A stretch of DNA of 64,000 nt, taken from JANQIO01 sp043513815. GTDB lineage: Bacteria > Pseudomonadota > Gammaproteobacteria > Pseudomonadales > Halieaceae. The notes under the pieces are model-generated. The model ran no database searches. It had not been told where the DNA came from and saw only the letters and a list, made by a program, of their open reading frames with translations. Shown one piece after another: positions 1 through 7,988 of the stretch. The stretch lies in contig CP121313.1 of NCBI GenBank assembly GCA_043513815.1, positions 3,844,001 through 3,908,000 of the forward strand. The letters are read 5' to 3'. Position 1 is the first letter of the stretch, and each line of letters starts with the position of its first letter. The position numbers were made by a program, and so were the translations under genes.

Positions 1-591
1 CAGTACCCTGACGGCCCGCCGGAGCTACGCGAGGCCGTAGGCACTTACCTGAGCCTGGCATGGCGTGTCACCGGTGCCGACGATCTGGCTACCCGGCTGC
101 GCGGCAACGACGATATGCCCGGGCTTTATGTCTATCGCTTCGGCTGGGGCTCCCCCGACGAGAATGGCAACAGCCCCCTGCCGGCGGCCTTCGCGGCAAC
201 CGGCGGTGCGTTCCACAGCAGCGAGATCAGTTTCATGCTGGGCAATGAGGACACCTTCATCTTCGCCGCGTTTACGCCCCTGGTATTCACCGAGGACAAT
301 GCCGACAGTCGCGCCACCATGGCCGACATCATGGTGAGCTACTGGACCAACTTCGCCCGCACCGGCGACCCCAATGGCAACAGCCTGCCGATCTGGGAAC
401 CCTGGAGCAACGCCGATAGCAGTGCCAAGGCTGTGGCCCTCGATGTGAACTTCGCCGACAACAGCCCCCGGGTGGAGCCCGACACTACCGTACTCACCGA
501 GGCGGATGTGTACGCCAGCGCCAACGCCAACCTGGAAGGTGAAATTCTCGAGGAAACCCTGCGCCGCCTGGATGACTGGTTCGGCAATTAA
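1..591 (+). CDS. Type-B carboxylesterase, C-terminal part (cut by window edge)
   Basis: The frame is open from base 1 and ends at TAA 589-591, giving the last 196 residues of a carboxylesterase/lipase (alpha/beta hydrolase, esterase B family). The catalytic His is visible in GGAFHSSE at bases 214-216, followed by the family's late motif YWTNFARTGDPNG and a PIWEPW segment. The nucleophile Ser and acidic residue would lie upstream of the window. Such enzymes hydrolyse carboxylic esters and are often secreted, but no signal peptide can be judged here. The product ends DDWFGN, a normal C-terminus, so the only truncation is the window edge. Confidence 0.9.
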   Translation, partial: QYPDGPPELREAVGTYLSLAWRVTGADDLATRLRGNDDMPGLYVYRFGWGSPDENGNSPLPAAFAATGGAFHSSEISFMLGNEDTFIFAAFTPLVFTEDNADSRATMADIMVSYWTNFARTGDPNGNSLPIWEPWSNADSSAKAVALDVNFADNSPRVEPDTTVLTEADVYASANANLEGEILEETLRRLDDWFGN

Positions 592-619
592 CGCTGGCAG
601 GCGTAGCGCTGCCGCCGGA

Positions 620-665
620 GTGCGGCCGGCCAGGTGCGGCCGGCCAGGTGCGGCCAGCCAGGTGC
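620..665. repeat. 14-bp tandem repeat, about 3.3 copies
   Basis: The unit GTGCGGCCGGCCAG occurs at 620-633 and 634-647. A third copy with one change (GTGCGGCCAGCCAG) is at 648-661, followed by a partial GTGC. It fills the gap between two convergent genes. Each unit contains the palindrome GGCCGGCC, so the array can form alternative hairpins and may help end transcription, although no T-run follows. Confidence 0.8.
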
Positions 666-670
666 AACAG

Positions 671-1531
671 CTACGTAATGGCCGGGTAATCCCGCCAGTA
701 GTACTTGAGCGCATCAGCCTGCCAATTCCGGTAGATCGATTCCCAGTCCAGGCCCGGTATACGCCAGCCGTGGTGGGGTTCGATGTTGGTCCGAAACACT
801 GGCGCCCCGTAATCGCAGTAGCGGGTATCGACTGATACGCGTACGGCTTCTTCCGTCAGGTTTGGCTCTGCCTTGTGCACGGTGCAGGAGTGAAATATCA
901 CGACATCACCGCGCCCATAATCTGACACGTGCCACTCGGTTTCATCCGGGTAGATCTCGCACTGAATACCGCCAACACCCCCCGCCTGAAAAACCGGGCG
1001 CACACCGCGGGCATGGGAACGCGCCAGAACCTTTAAACGCCCCAGCTCTGCCGGCACTTCATGCAATGCCACCCAGAAACCCGCCATGGTTGGGCCGGCC
1101 TGGTGAGAATGGGCGTCCTGGTGTGGCGGAGTCTCATAACCCACCTTGCGGGGGGTCGAAATGCGCGCCATTTTCATGGGGTAAACAAAGGGTTCAGCGT
1201 CTAGCAGCCTGGTCTGCAACCCGATGACGTCGGGTGCGTGGAAAAATGTGTGGAAGGCCTCCAGCGCCTGGATCCGGGGATAGACAGCGTCCCAGGCAGG
1301 ATCGGTTTCGAAGAACGGCTCACCCACCAGTCTGGGTAATCCGTCGTCCAACATGACGTGTGAGCTGGCTTCGGCAACGATCTCCTCCAGCAGGGCCCGG
1401 CAGTCCGCTGCACCCACCAGCGACGGGAAATACAGGTAACCGTATTCAGCGAAGCGCGCGCGCAACGTCTCATCCGTTTCACGAGGGTCCGAGACCAGCA
1501 GGTCCCGATTTGTCTCCAGCTGTGTATTCAA
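671..1531 (-). CDS. Phytanoyl-CoA dioxygenase (PhyH) family protein
   Basis: 286 residues, the usual length for a PhyH-type Fe(II)/2-oxoglutarate dioxygenase. The metal-binding HxD is H137-Q-D139 in PPHQDAH, the distal His is H219 in TVHKAEPN, and the 2-oxoglutarate-binding Arg lies in the RVSVDTRY segment near residues 231-237. All three features of the jelly-roll active site are present, so an active hydroxylase is likely. The substrate is not readable; members act on acyl-CoAs, small metabolites or halogenated compounds. It lies 30 bp downstream of a glutathione-transferase-like gene on the same strand and is probably cotranscribed with it. Confidence 0.85.
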   Translation of the reverse strand: MNTQLETNRDLLVSDPRETDETLRARFAEYGYLYFPSLVGAADCRALLEEIVAEASSHVMLDDGLPRLVGEPFFETDPAWDAVYPRIQALEAFHTFFHAPDVIGLQTRLLDAEPFVYPMKMARISTPRKVGYETPPHQDAHSHQAGPTMAGFWVALHEVPAELGRLKVLARSHARGVRPVFQAGGVGGIQCEIYPDETEWHVSDYGRGDVVIFHSCTVHKAEPNLTEEAVRVSVDTRYCDYGAPVFRTNIEPHHGWRIPGLDWESIYRNWQADALKYYWRDYPAIT

Positions 1532-1561
1532 TCTTTGCCCTTGTACTCGCAGTGATTGCTG

Positions 1562-2713
1562 TTACCGCTCGTTCGTACCCACCATTTTGGTCGATGCCCG
1601 AAACGGCAGCTCGGCGTCCTGCGCTGGGAGCAGTGGCAGCTCCGTCTCCTGCCAGAGGGGCTCCCAGCAGCCGTGCTGGCGCAGCAATGCTTCTACCTTC
1701 TGTCGCGCTCCCCCCGGCAAGGCATCGAAATGCCCTCTCAACTCTGCCAGACACCAGACGCGGTAGCGTGAATAGCGGGCCCCGCGATAGGCAACCCCGC
1801 CTACTTCTGCGTCGAAACGCTTCTTGCCTGCCGCTACCGCCTGCAGGTTAGCGTTAAGGTAAGGCAGGTAGTGGTGGCCGATGTCATCCAGTATTGGGCC
1901 CAGGTCGTCCGGCACCGCGGCGGGCCAGGGGTTTTCGACCGGGCGAGTATTCCACAGCCTCGCCACCCACTCCAGCACTGCAGGCGCACGCTGACGCAGT
2001 ATTTCCAGTGGCACCGGGTCCAGTGCGAAGTGGCGAAAAAACGGGCCGGAAAACCCGATATCCGCCAGTGTCGGTCGCTCCCCCAACAGGAAAGGCCGGC
2101 GTGAAAAGATCGCTTCCAGCTGGTCCAGCAGTCTCAGGTAAATCGACTCCACACCGGCGATGTTCCCGGCGGTGACACCGTCGCCCCGGGTGTAACCGCT
2201 GCGCTGCCGCCAGCGCATGAAAGCGCGCTTGAGCCCGGCGGGCATACGGATTGCGCCCAGGTGCTCAGCGGCCAGGTGCCGACTGGCAAAATGCGCCCCC
2301 TCGGGGTAGTGCCAGCGGTAGTGCATGGCCGGTCGCCAAAGCCACTCGTCGGCATAATCCTCTAGCAGGTAGCAGAGAAAGGCCGCAGCCGGGTCTTCGG
2401 GTATCAGCGCAGGCGACGGGTGCTCTGCTTCCATCCACTGGATGATCTTCGTGGTATCCGTCATCCAGCGCCCATCCGGCAACTGCAGGGCGGGCATCTG
2501 GAAGAGCCCCAGCTCGCGCTGCATGCGCCGGGCATCGCCGGGAAACTTCATGGGATGCAGGCGGTAGTCCAGACCCTTGAGCCGCAGATAGTTTTCCAAC
2601 TTGCCCGTGAAGTAGGAGATATCGGACCCGTAGAGTTCGAGTCGCCGGTTTTTGACTGATCCCGGGCGAGGCGTTTCGGCACTGCCCATGCGGTCGGTGG
2701 CGTCAGCCGTCAT
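1562..2713 (-). CDS. Glutathione S-transferase family protein (long form)
   Basis: 383 residues from the ATG at 2713. A thioredoxin-fold N-terminal GST domain (LELYGSDISYFTGKLENY, then a cis-Pro motif FQMPALQLPDG) occupies about residues 25-110. An all-helical C-terminal domain with LLGERPTLADIGFSGPFF follows. It is longer than a typical 210-residue GST because of a C-terminal tail of about 90 residues. A TTG-started extension to 2782 is possible but adds unconserved sequence, and its AAGGAG lies directly against the TTG with no spacer, so the internal ATG is preferred. It is likely cotranscribed with the PhyH gene downstream. The substrate is unknown. Confidence 0.78.
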   Translation of the reverse strand: MTADATDRMGSAETPRPGSVKNRRLELYGSDISYFTGKLENYLRLKGLDYRLHPMKFPGDARRMQRELGLFQMPALQLPDGRWMTDTTKIIQWMEAEHPSPALIPEDPAAAFLCYLLEDYADEWLWRPAMHYRWHYPEGAHFASRHLAAEHLGAIRMPAGLKRAFMRWRQRSGYTRGDGVTAGNIAGVESIYLRLLDQLEAIFSRRPFLLGERPTLADIGFSGPFFRHFALDPVPLEILRQRAPAVLEWVARLWNTRPVENPWPAAVPDDLGPILDDIGHHYLPYLNANLQAVAAGKKRFDAEVGGVAYRGARYSRYRVWCLAELRGHFDALPGGARQKVEALLRQHGCWEPLWQETELPLLPAQDAELPFRASTKMVGTNER

Positions 2714-2806
2714 TTTGGCGCCCTGCAGGTCGTCGCCGCTGGCGGATATGGCTGGACAGTATGCCCGGTGCTGACACGGCAACTCCTTATCTGACGGAGA
2801 CTGGGA

Positions 2807-3268
2807 TTATTCGGGCAGGAAAATACCATGCTCCTTGTACCACTGACGATCCAGTTGCCAGCGCACGCGCTGCACGTCCGGCTCGGCCATCACCAGCGCC
2901 TCCGCCTCGACCTGCACTTCCGCAAGCCGTTGCTGCGCGGCCATCATGTCCGGATGCAGCACGTCTTTGTCGTTGAGGGAGGCATCCAGCACCCGCAGGA
3001 AATGCATGGGCCCCATGTCGGGGGAGCGCGGGCTGGTGACCGTTGCCGCGCCGTTCTCCAGTGCAAGCACCCGGAAGCGGTAGGGGTAGTCCACCAGCAT
3101 CGGCGAGGTCGCCAGCTTTTCATTGATGGCAACCACACGCTCGTCCTGCTGCAGCAGGAAATAGACGGCGCCCCCTGCCAGCAAAACCAGCATAGCGACC
3201 AGATAGCGTTTTACGAAGGGGTCGAGACCAGGGGGTGGCGCATTCTGGTCCACAGTATCCTCTTTCAC
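2807..3268 (-). CDS. Single-pass inner-membrane protein of unknown function
   Basis: 153 residues. A short cytoplasmic N-terminus precedes one transmembrane helix at about residues 22-39 (YLVAMLVLLAGGAVYFLL). The rest is a soluble, probably periplasmic domain rich in charged helices (QQRLAEVQVEAEALVMAEPD). A GAGGAG ribosome-binding site lies 5 bases before the ATG, which fixes the start. No family was recognised. It runs in the same direction as the GST/PhyH pair with a 93-bp gap and may be independently transcribed. Confidence 0.7.
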   Translation of the reverse strand: MKEDTVDQNAPPPGLDPFVKRYLVAMLVLLAGGAVYFLLQQDERVVAINEKLATSPMLVDYPYRFRVLALENGAATVTSPRSPDMGPMHFLRVLDASLNDKDVLHPDMMAAQQRLAEVQVEAEALVMAEPDVQRVRWQLDRQWYKEHGIFLPE

Positions 3269-3390
3269 GATGTGCTCCTCAGTAGCTCAGCCTCCAGTGT
3301 AACGGGCCGATTGTGAATATGCCCATGCGCTGTGCCGTGAACCGGTGGATAGGGTATTCTCCGCGCGAGACCATTGACCTCGCGGTACCC

Positions 3391-4749
3391 ATGAAACAGC
3401 TCCGTAGAGTGCTGGAAAAACTGCTAATACTGGCGGCAGCCGCTGTGCTGGCCGCCTGCAAACACCCGCTGGAAGTCCAGGGCCGTGGCGATATTATCGA
3501 AACCGTCAGGGGCGTGCGCGGCTGCGCGCTGGAAGAGTTCCAGGCAGACCTCAGTCGCTGCAGCAACAATGCCGTCACTGGCGACGAAGAGGTGGTCTAT
3601 CGCGCCCTACCCCGCCCGGGCTGGCGCTTTTCACACTGGGACGGGGGCTGTGCGCCGGGTTCCACCGGCGCAGACTGTAATCTCACCTACGCCCAGTCAT
3701 TGGCGGACTTCTGGGAAGAAAATTTCCCCGACCAGACCTGGCCTGCGCTGACAGCCGTGTTTGTTCAGGACGGCAACACCCTGTCCGGTTCTGAATACAC
3801 CGCCGCGCAGTTCGGTGGCATCGGCGGCACTTCGTACGCGGCGCTGCTCAATGCCCAGTTCGACAACAACGGCGGCTGGCGCTTCACCTCCCAGCAGGCC
3901 ACCCAGCCCCAGATACTGATCAGCCGCCGTGAATACCGCTACACGCGGACCGGCCAGGGGCTGGTGACAAGCGGTGTCAACTCGCTGGTCGAGGCCGGGG
4001 CCGCCACGGAGAGCTTTGGCCTGGTGGCGCTGGCCGACACCGACGGCGACGACAGATCCCTGACCCTGTATATGCCCAAACAACAGAACACCAATCCCGC
4101 GAGTTTCCAGGGAAACTGGTACTGCGGCCATATCAGCACCCGCATTGACCAACGCCGAGGCGGCCAGGCGGGCTACGCACGTTTTTTCACTGCCGACTTG
4201 AACGGCGCGGGCGGCGGCAGCCTGAGGATTGTGGAAGACCGATGGGGTGACCAGGGGAACAGCAACGACATCAGCTACGCCCTGTTCGAGGACGGTGTGG
4301 CTTACCTGACCTACCTGGGTCTTCAATTGCGAGGCAGCATTTCTGCGGACGGCAACGTATTTGTGGGGTCTGAGATCGCCCCTGACGCCCGCGGGGTCGG
4401 CGCCTGTGTTCGCCGTTCCAATAACAAGTCACTACAAACCATCGCCGGTACCTACTACGGCATCTATGTCGCTATCGGCTCACCGCTATTCACGGCCGTC
4501 ACCCAGCGCGATTTCACTCCCAGCGGCAGCGCCGACCTGACAATCCGTCGCGACTCGCAGGGAGGACGCAATCGCCGATTCGGGGACTTCGTGTTGACCG
4601 TGGATGGGGGGCGAGGCCAGCTGCAAACAGGCTCCCGTGACGGCGCCATTTCACCGGACGGTCAGGTTGTCTTCCTGCTCGATGCAGGAGCGACGAGCCT
4701 CAACAACCCCGTCCTGCCGAGCTTCTCTCTCTACGTTCGCGAGAACTGA
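3391..4749 (+). CDS. Putative lipoprotein with an InlB-repeat-like segment
   Basis: 452 residues from ATG 3391. The N-terminus is a type-II signal peptide with lipobox LAAC at about residues 19-22, so the mature protein is lipid-anchored. Residues 25-120 resemble the bacterial InlB B-repeat-like domain (paired cysteines and the pattern RPGWRFSHWDGGC). The remaining 330 residues look beta-rich, with repeated Gly/Asn/Asp turns, and match no family I know. An upstream in-frame ATG at 3313 would place the signal peptide internally and is rejected. Function unknown; surface or periplasmic location is inferred. Confidence 0.72.
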   Translation: MKQLRRVLEKLLILAAAAVLAACKHPLEVQGRGDIIETVRGVRGCALEEFQADLSRCSNNAVTGDEEVVYRALPRPGWRFSHWDGGCAPGSTGADCNLTYAQSLADFWEENFPDQTWPALTAVFVQDGNTLSGSEYTAAQFGGIGGTSYAALLNAQFDNNGGWRFTSQQATQPQILISRREYRYTRTGQGLVTSGVNSLVEAGAATESFGLVALADTDGDDRSLTLYMPKQQNTNPASFQGNWYCGHISTRIDQRRGGQAGYARFFTADLNGAGGGSLRIVEDRWGDQGNSNDISYALFEDGVAYLTYLGLQLRGSISADGNVFVGSEIAPDARGVGACVRRSNNKSLQTIAGTYYGIYVAIGSPLFTAVTQRDFTPSGSADLTIRRDSQGGRNRRFGDFVLTVDGGRGQLQTGSRDGAISPDGQVVFLLDAGATSLNNPVLPSFSLYVREN

Positions 4750-5003
4750 GCTAGCGGGTTCCTGAAGCACTCATCCAGCCGCCGCGGAAGCGGCCTGTGC
4801 AAGCTCACAGCACGGCAAGCTGAGAGTCATCTCTCATTTTTGCAAAAATTCTGCCGCTACAGCGAGAAACAAACCTCATTTTCTTAACAAGTGTTTGCGC
4901 TTTTGTTCCGTTCGCGTAGCTTTTAACCGTGAGCGGTCAGGGACGGACCGACACAGACCCCGATTTCGGCACATGTGACCAATATGACAATGGAAGCGCA
5001 GGC

Positions 5004-6713
5004 ATGACAGACAGCCCCGTCGAGTACAACGTGGTGATCAACGGCATTCTCCCCGGCCACAAGGCCGGCGAGGTGGCCGACGCCGTGGCACCCATCCTGG
5101 GCCTGCTCCCGGAGGACGCCAGGCAGCTGTTTAACGGCGTCGCCAATACCGTGCTGCAGCGCGCTGACCTGTCGGCGGCGGCCAGCTTCCAGGCCCGCCT
5201 GAAGGCAATCGGCGTCGACGCTTCAGTGGGAGTGTTTGAAGACCGGACGCGGAAGCCCGCTCCCGCCGCAGAACAGGAAGCGCCCGCTGCGCCCGTCGAG
5301 GAACAGCCCGCGCCAGCGCCTGCCCCGGAACCGCCCCCCGCGGCACCGGAGAAGGCGCAGACTGAAACAGCGCCGGAAACTGACACAGCGGCGCCCGCCA
5401 TGGACTTTGTGGCCGAACCAGAGGCCGCAGAAGAACAGCCTTCCAACGCCCCCAATGCTGAGTCTGGCTTCGACCCCGAGGCCGACGTCGAGCTGGATAT
5501 ATCACTGATTGAAGGCGCCGCAACCACACCGGCAGATGCTGAGCCAGAAGACATTTTTGATGCCTTCGACAAGCAGGCCGCCGCACAGGAAGACGCCCGG
5601 CAGGCCGCAGACGAGGCTGCCAAACAGGCAGAGCCATCACCTGAACCTGCCCCGGAACCTGCACCCGAGATGGACCTGGATGCCTTGTTTGACGGCGGGG
5701 ATGACACTATCCCGGAGCCCGTCCCCGCCCCGGAACCGCCTGCTGCTGAGCCACCGCCGCTGTCCATGGCAGTGGAACCCGACGAGCAGCCCTCGGCCCC
5801 AGACAGCCACGCGGCTGTCACCGAAGAGGTAACGGCAGTCGACACCGGTGTTGATGCTGCGCGCAGTCTCGACGCCACACCGTTGCAAGATGCCACACCC
5901 GGCTCGAATATGCTGTGCCCGTCCTGTAACACCTTGCAACCGCGGGCAGATCAATGCCCGGGGTGTGGCGCTGTCATCAATGCGTCACCTACTGAGACGT
6001 CATCGGTCAAACGCAAGCTGCCGGCCCGACTTCCCCCGGTCTCTATCGGGGCCGCCGCTGGCGCAGCAGTCGCCAGTACCGGCATCTGGTTGGCCCTGGG
6101 CCGTACCGTGGATTTCGATACCGGGTTTTTTGCCTCTATCACCGGCCTTGTGGTGGGCCTTGCCTGCGGACTGACCGGCGGCCGCGGCACCAAAGCTGCA
6201 GCCACCAGCGCCGCCCTGACACTGGTGGCCATCCTTGCCGCCACCCTCTTCTTACCCAAGACCGTTATCACCGAGCAACCGGCGCCGCCACAGCCCGATC
6301 CCGCCGAGGTGTGGGACGAAGCGCAGGCACCCCAGAGGTTCAAACAGGCCGTGTCTGACGCTGAATCCTTCATGACCTTTGACGGGTCTGCAGCGGCCGT
6401 GCGCCGTTTCATGGTCGAGAATCGCTATACGCTGGCCAGGAATTCGCAGGATGTGCCCCAGGGAGACCTGCAGCACTTCTATGATGTCGATGCGCCGGAC
6501 CTGACCTGGATTGTGGAAAACCAGCCCGATTTCGAGACCTGGAGCCAGCGCATGCGCGGGCACCTGAGTGGCCGCCAACGGGTGGCACTGAATGTGTCAA
6601 CGCCGCTACTGGAACCCGCGCCTACGGGTCCCACCACGCTGCAGCTGGCCTTCATGCTGCTGGGGCTGTCGCTGGCCTACGGTCTTGGCCAGTTCGGCCT
6701 GAGAAAAGGCTAA
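5004..6713 (+). CDS. Membrane protein: N-terminal small alpha/beta domain, acidic Pro/Ala linker, zinc ribbon, transmembrane helices
   Basis: 569 residues from ATG 5004, with GGAAG 7 bases upstream. Residues 1-75 (VEYNVVINGILPGHKAGEVA onward) resemble a small domain seen at the N-terminus of several proteobacterial membrane proteins, in which a short alpha/beta unit scores a hydrophobic LLPEDARQLFNG segment. Residues 80-315 are a low-complexity Pro/Ala/Glu linker. A zinc ribbon follows (CPSC and CPGC pairs near residues 304-323), then three hydrophobic helices and a C-terminal transmembrane helix (LQLAFMLLGLSLAYGLGQFG). Probably an inner-membrane protein with a metal-binding cytoplasmic part. 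Function unknown. Confidence 0.72.
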   Translation: MTDSPVEYNVVINGILPGHKAGEVADAVAPILGLLPEDARQLFNGVANTVLQRADLSAAASFQARLKAIGVDASVGVFEDRTRKPAPAAEQEAPAAPVEEQPAPAPAPEPPPAAPEKAQTETAPETDTAAPAMDFVAEPEAAEEQPSNAPNAESGFDPEADVELDISLIEGAATTPADAEPEDIFDAFDKQAAAQEDARQAADEAAKQAEPSPEPAPEPAPEMDLDALFDGGDDTIPEPVPAPEPPAAEPPPLSMAVEPDEQPSAPDSHAAVTEEVTAVDTGVDAARSLDATPLQDATPGSNMLCPSCNTLQPRADQCPGCGAVINASPTETSSVKRKLPARLPPVSIGAAAGAAVASTGIWLALGRTVDFDTGFFASITGLVVGLACGLTGGRGTKAAATSAALTLVAILAATLFLPKTVITEQPAPPQPDPAEVWDEAQAPQRFKQAVSDAESFMTFDGSAAAVRRFMVENRYTLARNSQDVPQGDLQHFYDVDAPDLTWIVENQPDFETWSQRMRGHLSGRQRVALNVSTPLLEPAPTGPTTLQLAFMLLGLSLAYGLGQFGLRKG

Positions 6714-6748
6714 CTCCTCCGGTGCCGTAACGCGCCGCGGCGAGCAAA

Positions 6749-6765
6749 CGGGGACGCGGTCCCCG
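6749..6765. terminator. Hairpin between convergent genes, possible terminator
   Basis: CGGGGAC-GCG-GTCCCCG is a perfect 7-bp stem with a 3-base loop in the gap between convergent genes ending at 6713 and 6820. There is no T-run on either side, so intrinsic termination is only suggested. Confidence 0.4.
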
Positions 6766-6819
6766 AGTGCCACCGCAACATACAGCTAGCTGCCTGCGGG
6801 CTTAACCCCACGGCGAGCA

Positions 6820-7443
6820 TTACGCCGCCAGCCCGACCGCTGTCGCCTGCATGGCTACAAAGCCCGGCAGGCCTTCAACCCGTCGCAACCAGGCACGGAC
6901 GTTGGCATAAGCCGAGAGGTCGACGCCGCCTTCCGGCGCATGGGCGATATAGGCGTAGTTGGCAAGATCCGCGATAGTCGGTCGCGTGCCCACCAGCCAG
7001 TCCCGGCCGTTGAGATGCGCGTCCAGCGTTGCCAGCACAGCGTGGCCAGTTTCAATGGCGCGCTGATGATCGAGACCGGCACCAAAGACCGTTACCAGTC
7101 GTGCCGAAGCCGGACCGTTGGCCACTGGCCCTGCGGCAACACTCAGGAACCGCTGCACGGCCGCTGCCGACTCTGCATCGTTGGGCAACCAGCTATTGCT
7201 GACGTCGTAGCGGGTGGCGAGGTATACCAGAATGGCGTTGGAGTCAGAGACGATGATGTCGCCGTCTTCCAGCACCGGCACCTGGCCGAAGCGATTCATG
7301 GCCAGAAATTCAGGCTGTTTGTGGGCGCCGCTCAGCAGATCCACGTCGACCAGCTCGGCGTTGATATTGAGGATCGACAGGAACAGTTCGACCCGATGGC
7401 TGTGGCCCGACAGGGCGTGACGATAAAGTTTGATGGTACTCAT
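6820..7443 (-). CDS. Glutathione S-transferase
   Basis: 207 residues, the standard GST length. The N-terminal thioredoxin-fold domain begins STIKLYRHALSGHSHRVELF, with FGQVPVLEDGDIIVSDSNAI holding the cis-Pro and the glutathione gamma-glutamyl contact (E-D/S-D-S). The C-terminal helical domain carries the N-capping box RPTIADLANYAYI. GGAGGAAT sits 6 bases before the ATG at 7443, so the more distal ATG at 7458 is rejected. It is the last gene of an inferred three-gene operon (FMN/FAD reductase fusion, DUF1348, GST) transcribed away from a LysR regulator, which suggests an inducible detoxification role. Confidence 0.88.
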   Translation of the reverse strand: MSTIKLYRHALSGHSHRVELFLSILNINAELVDVDLLSGAHKQPEFLAMNRFGQVPVLEDGDIIVSDSNAILVYLATRYDVSNSWLPNDAESAAAVQRFLSVAAGPVANGPASARLVTVFGAGLDHQRAIETGHAVLATLDAHLNGRDWLVGTRPTIADLANYAYIAHAPEGGVDLSAYANVRAWLRRVEGLPGFVAMQATAVGLAA

Positions 7444-7479
7444 AGTGGATTCCTCCATTGAAGGGTTGGGTGTTCAGTA

Positions 7480-7953
7480 TCAGAGGCCCAGTTCACTCAG
7501 GCCCGGGTGGTCATCCGGCCGCCGGCCCTGGGGCCAGTGAAACAGACGGTCGGATTCTTCGATGGGGAGGTCGTTGATGCTGGCGTGGCGCTCGCGCATC
7601 AGGCCGTCGTCATCAAACTCCCAGTTTTCATTGCCGTAGGCGCGGTACCACTGGCCGCTGGCGTCGCGGTACTCGTAGGCAAAGCGCACGGCGATACGGT
7701 GGTCCTCGAAGGCCCACAATTCCTTGATCAGCCGGTACTCCTGCTCGCGCTCCCACTTGCCGGCCAGGAACTGGCGAATCTGGTCGCGACCGTGGGGAAA
7801 TTGCGCGCGGTTTCTCCAGCGGCTGTCGGCGGTATAGGCCTGCGCCACCCGTTCGGGATCGCGGCTGTTCCAGCCGTCTTCGGCCAGGCGCACTTTTTCG
7901 ATGGCGCTGTCACGGTTAAAGGGCGGCAGCGGTGGGCGTTGTTGATCAGTCAT
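7480..7953 (-). CDS. DUF1348 (SnoaL/NTF2-like) family protein
   Basis: 157 residues that follow the DUF1348 pattern along nearly the whole length: RPPLPPFNRDSAIEKVRLAE, then WRNRAQFPHGRDQIRQFL, AYGNENWEFDDDGLMRER and the C-terminal GRRPDDHPGLSEL. The fold is a cone-shaped NTF2-like barrel. The biochemical role of the family is not established. It lies 36 bp upstream of the GST gene and 35 bp downstream of the flavin reductase fusion, so it belongs to the same operon. Confidence 0.9.
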   Translation of the reverse strand: MTDQQRPPLPPFNRDSAIEKVRLAEDGWNSRDPERVAQAYTADSRWRNRAQFPHGRDQIRQFLAGKWEREQEYRLIKELWAFEDHRIAVRFAYEYRDASGQWYRAYGNENWEFDDDGLMRERHASINDLPIEESDRLFHWPQGRRPDDHPGLSELGL

Positions 7954-7988
7954 GTCCGTAAACTCCGGTTTGGGTGAGTGATGCGCGC

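Noticed and set aside
4937..5932. 331-codon minus-strand open frame antisense to the zinc-ribbon protein gene
   Set aside because: Ser/Ala-rich composition mirrors the Pro/Ala/Glu linker on the plus strand; no family features.
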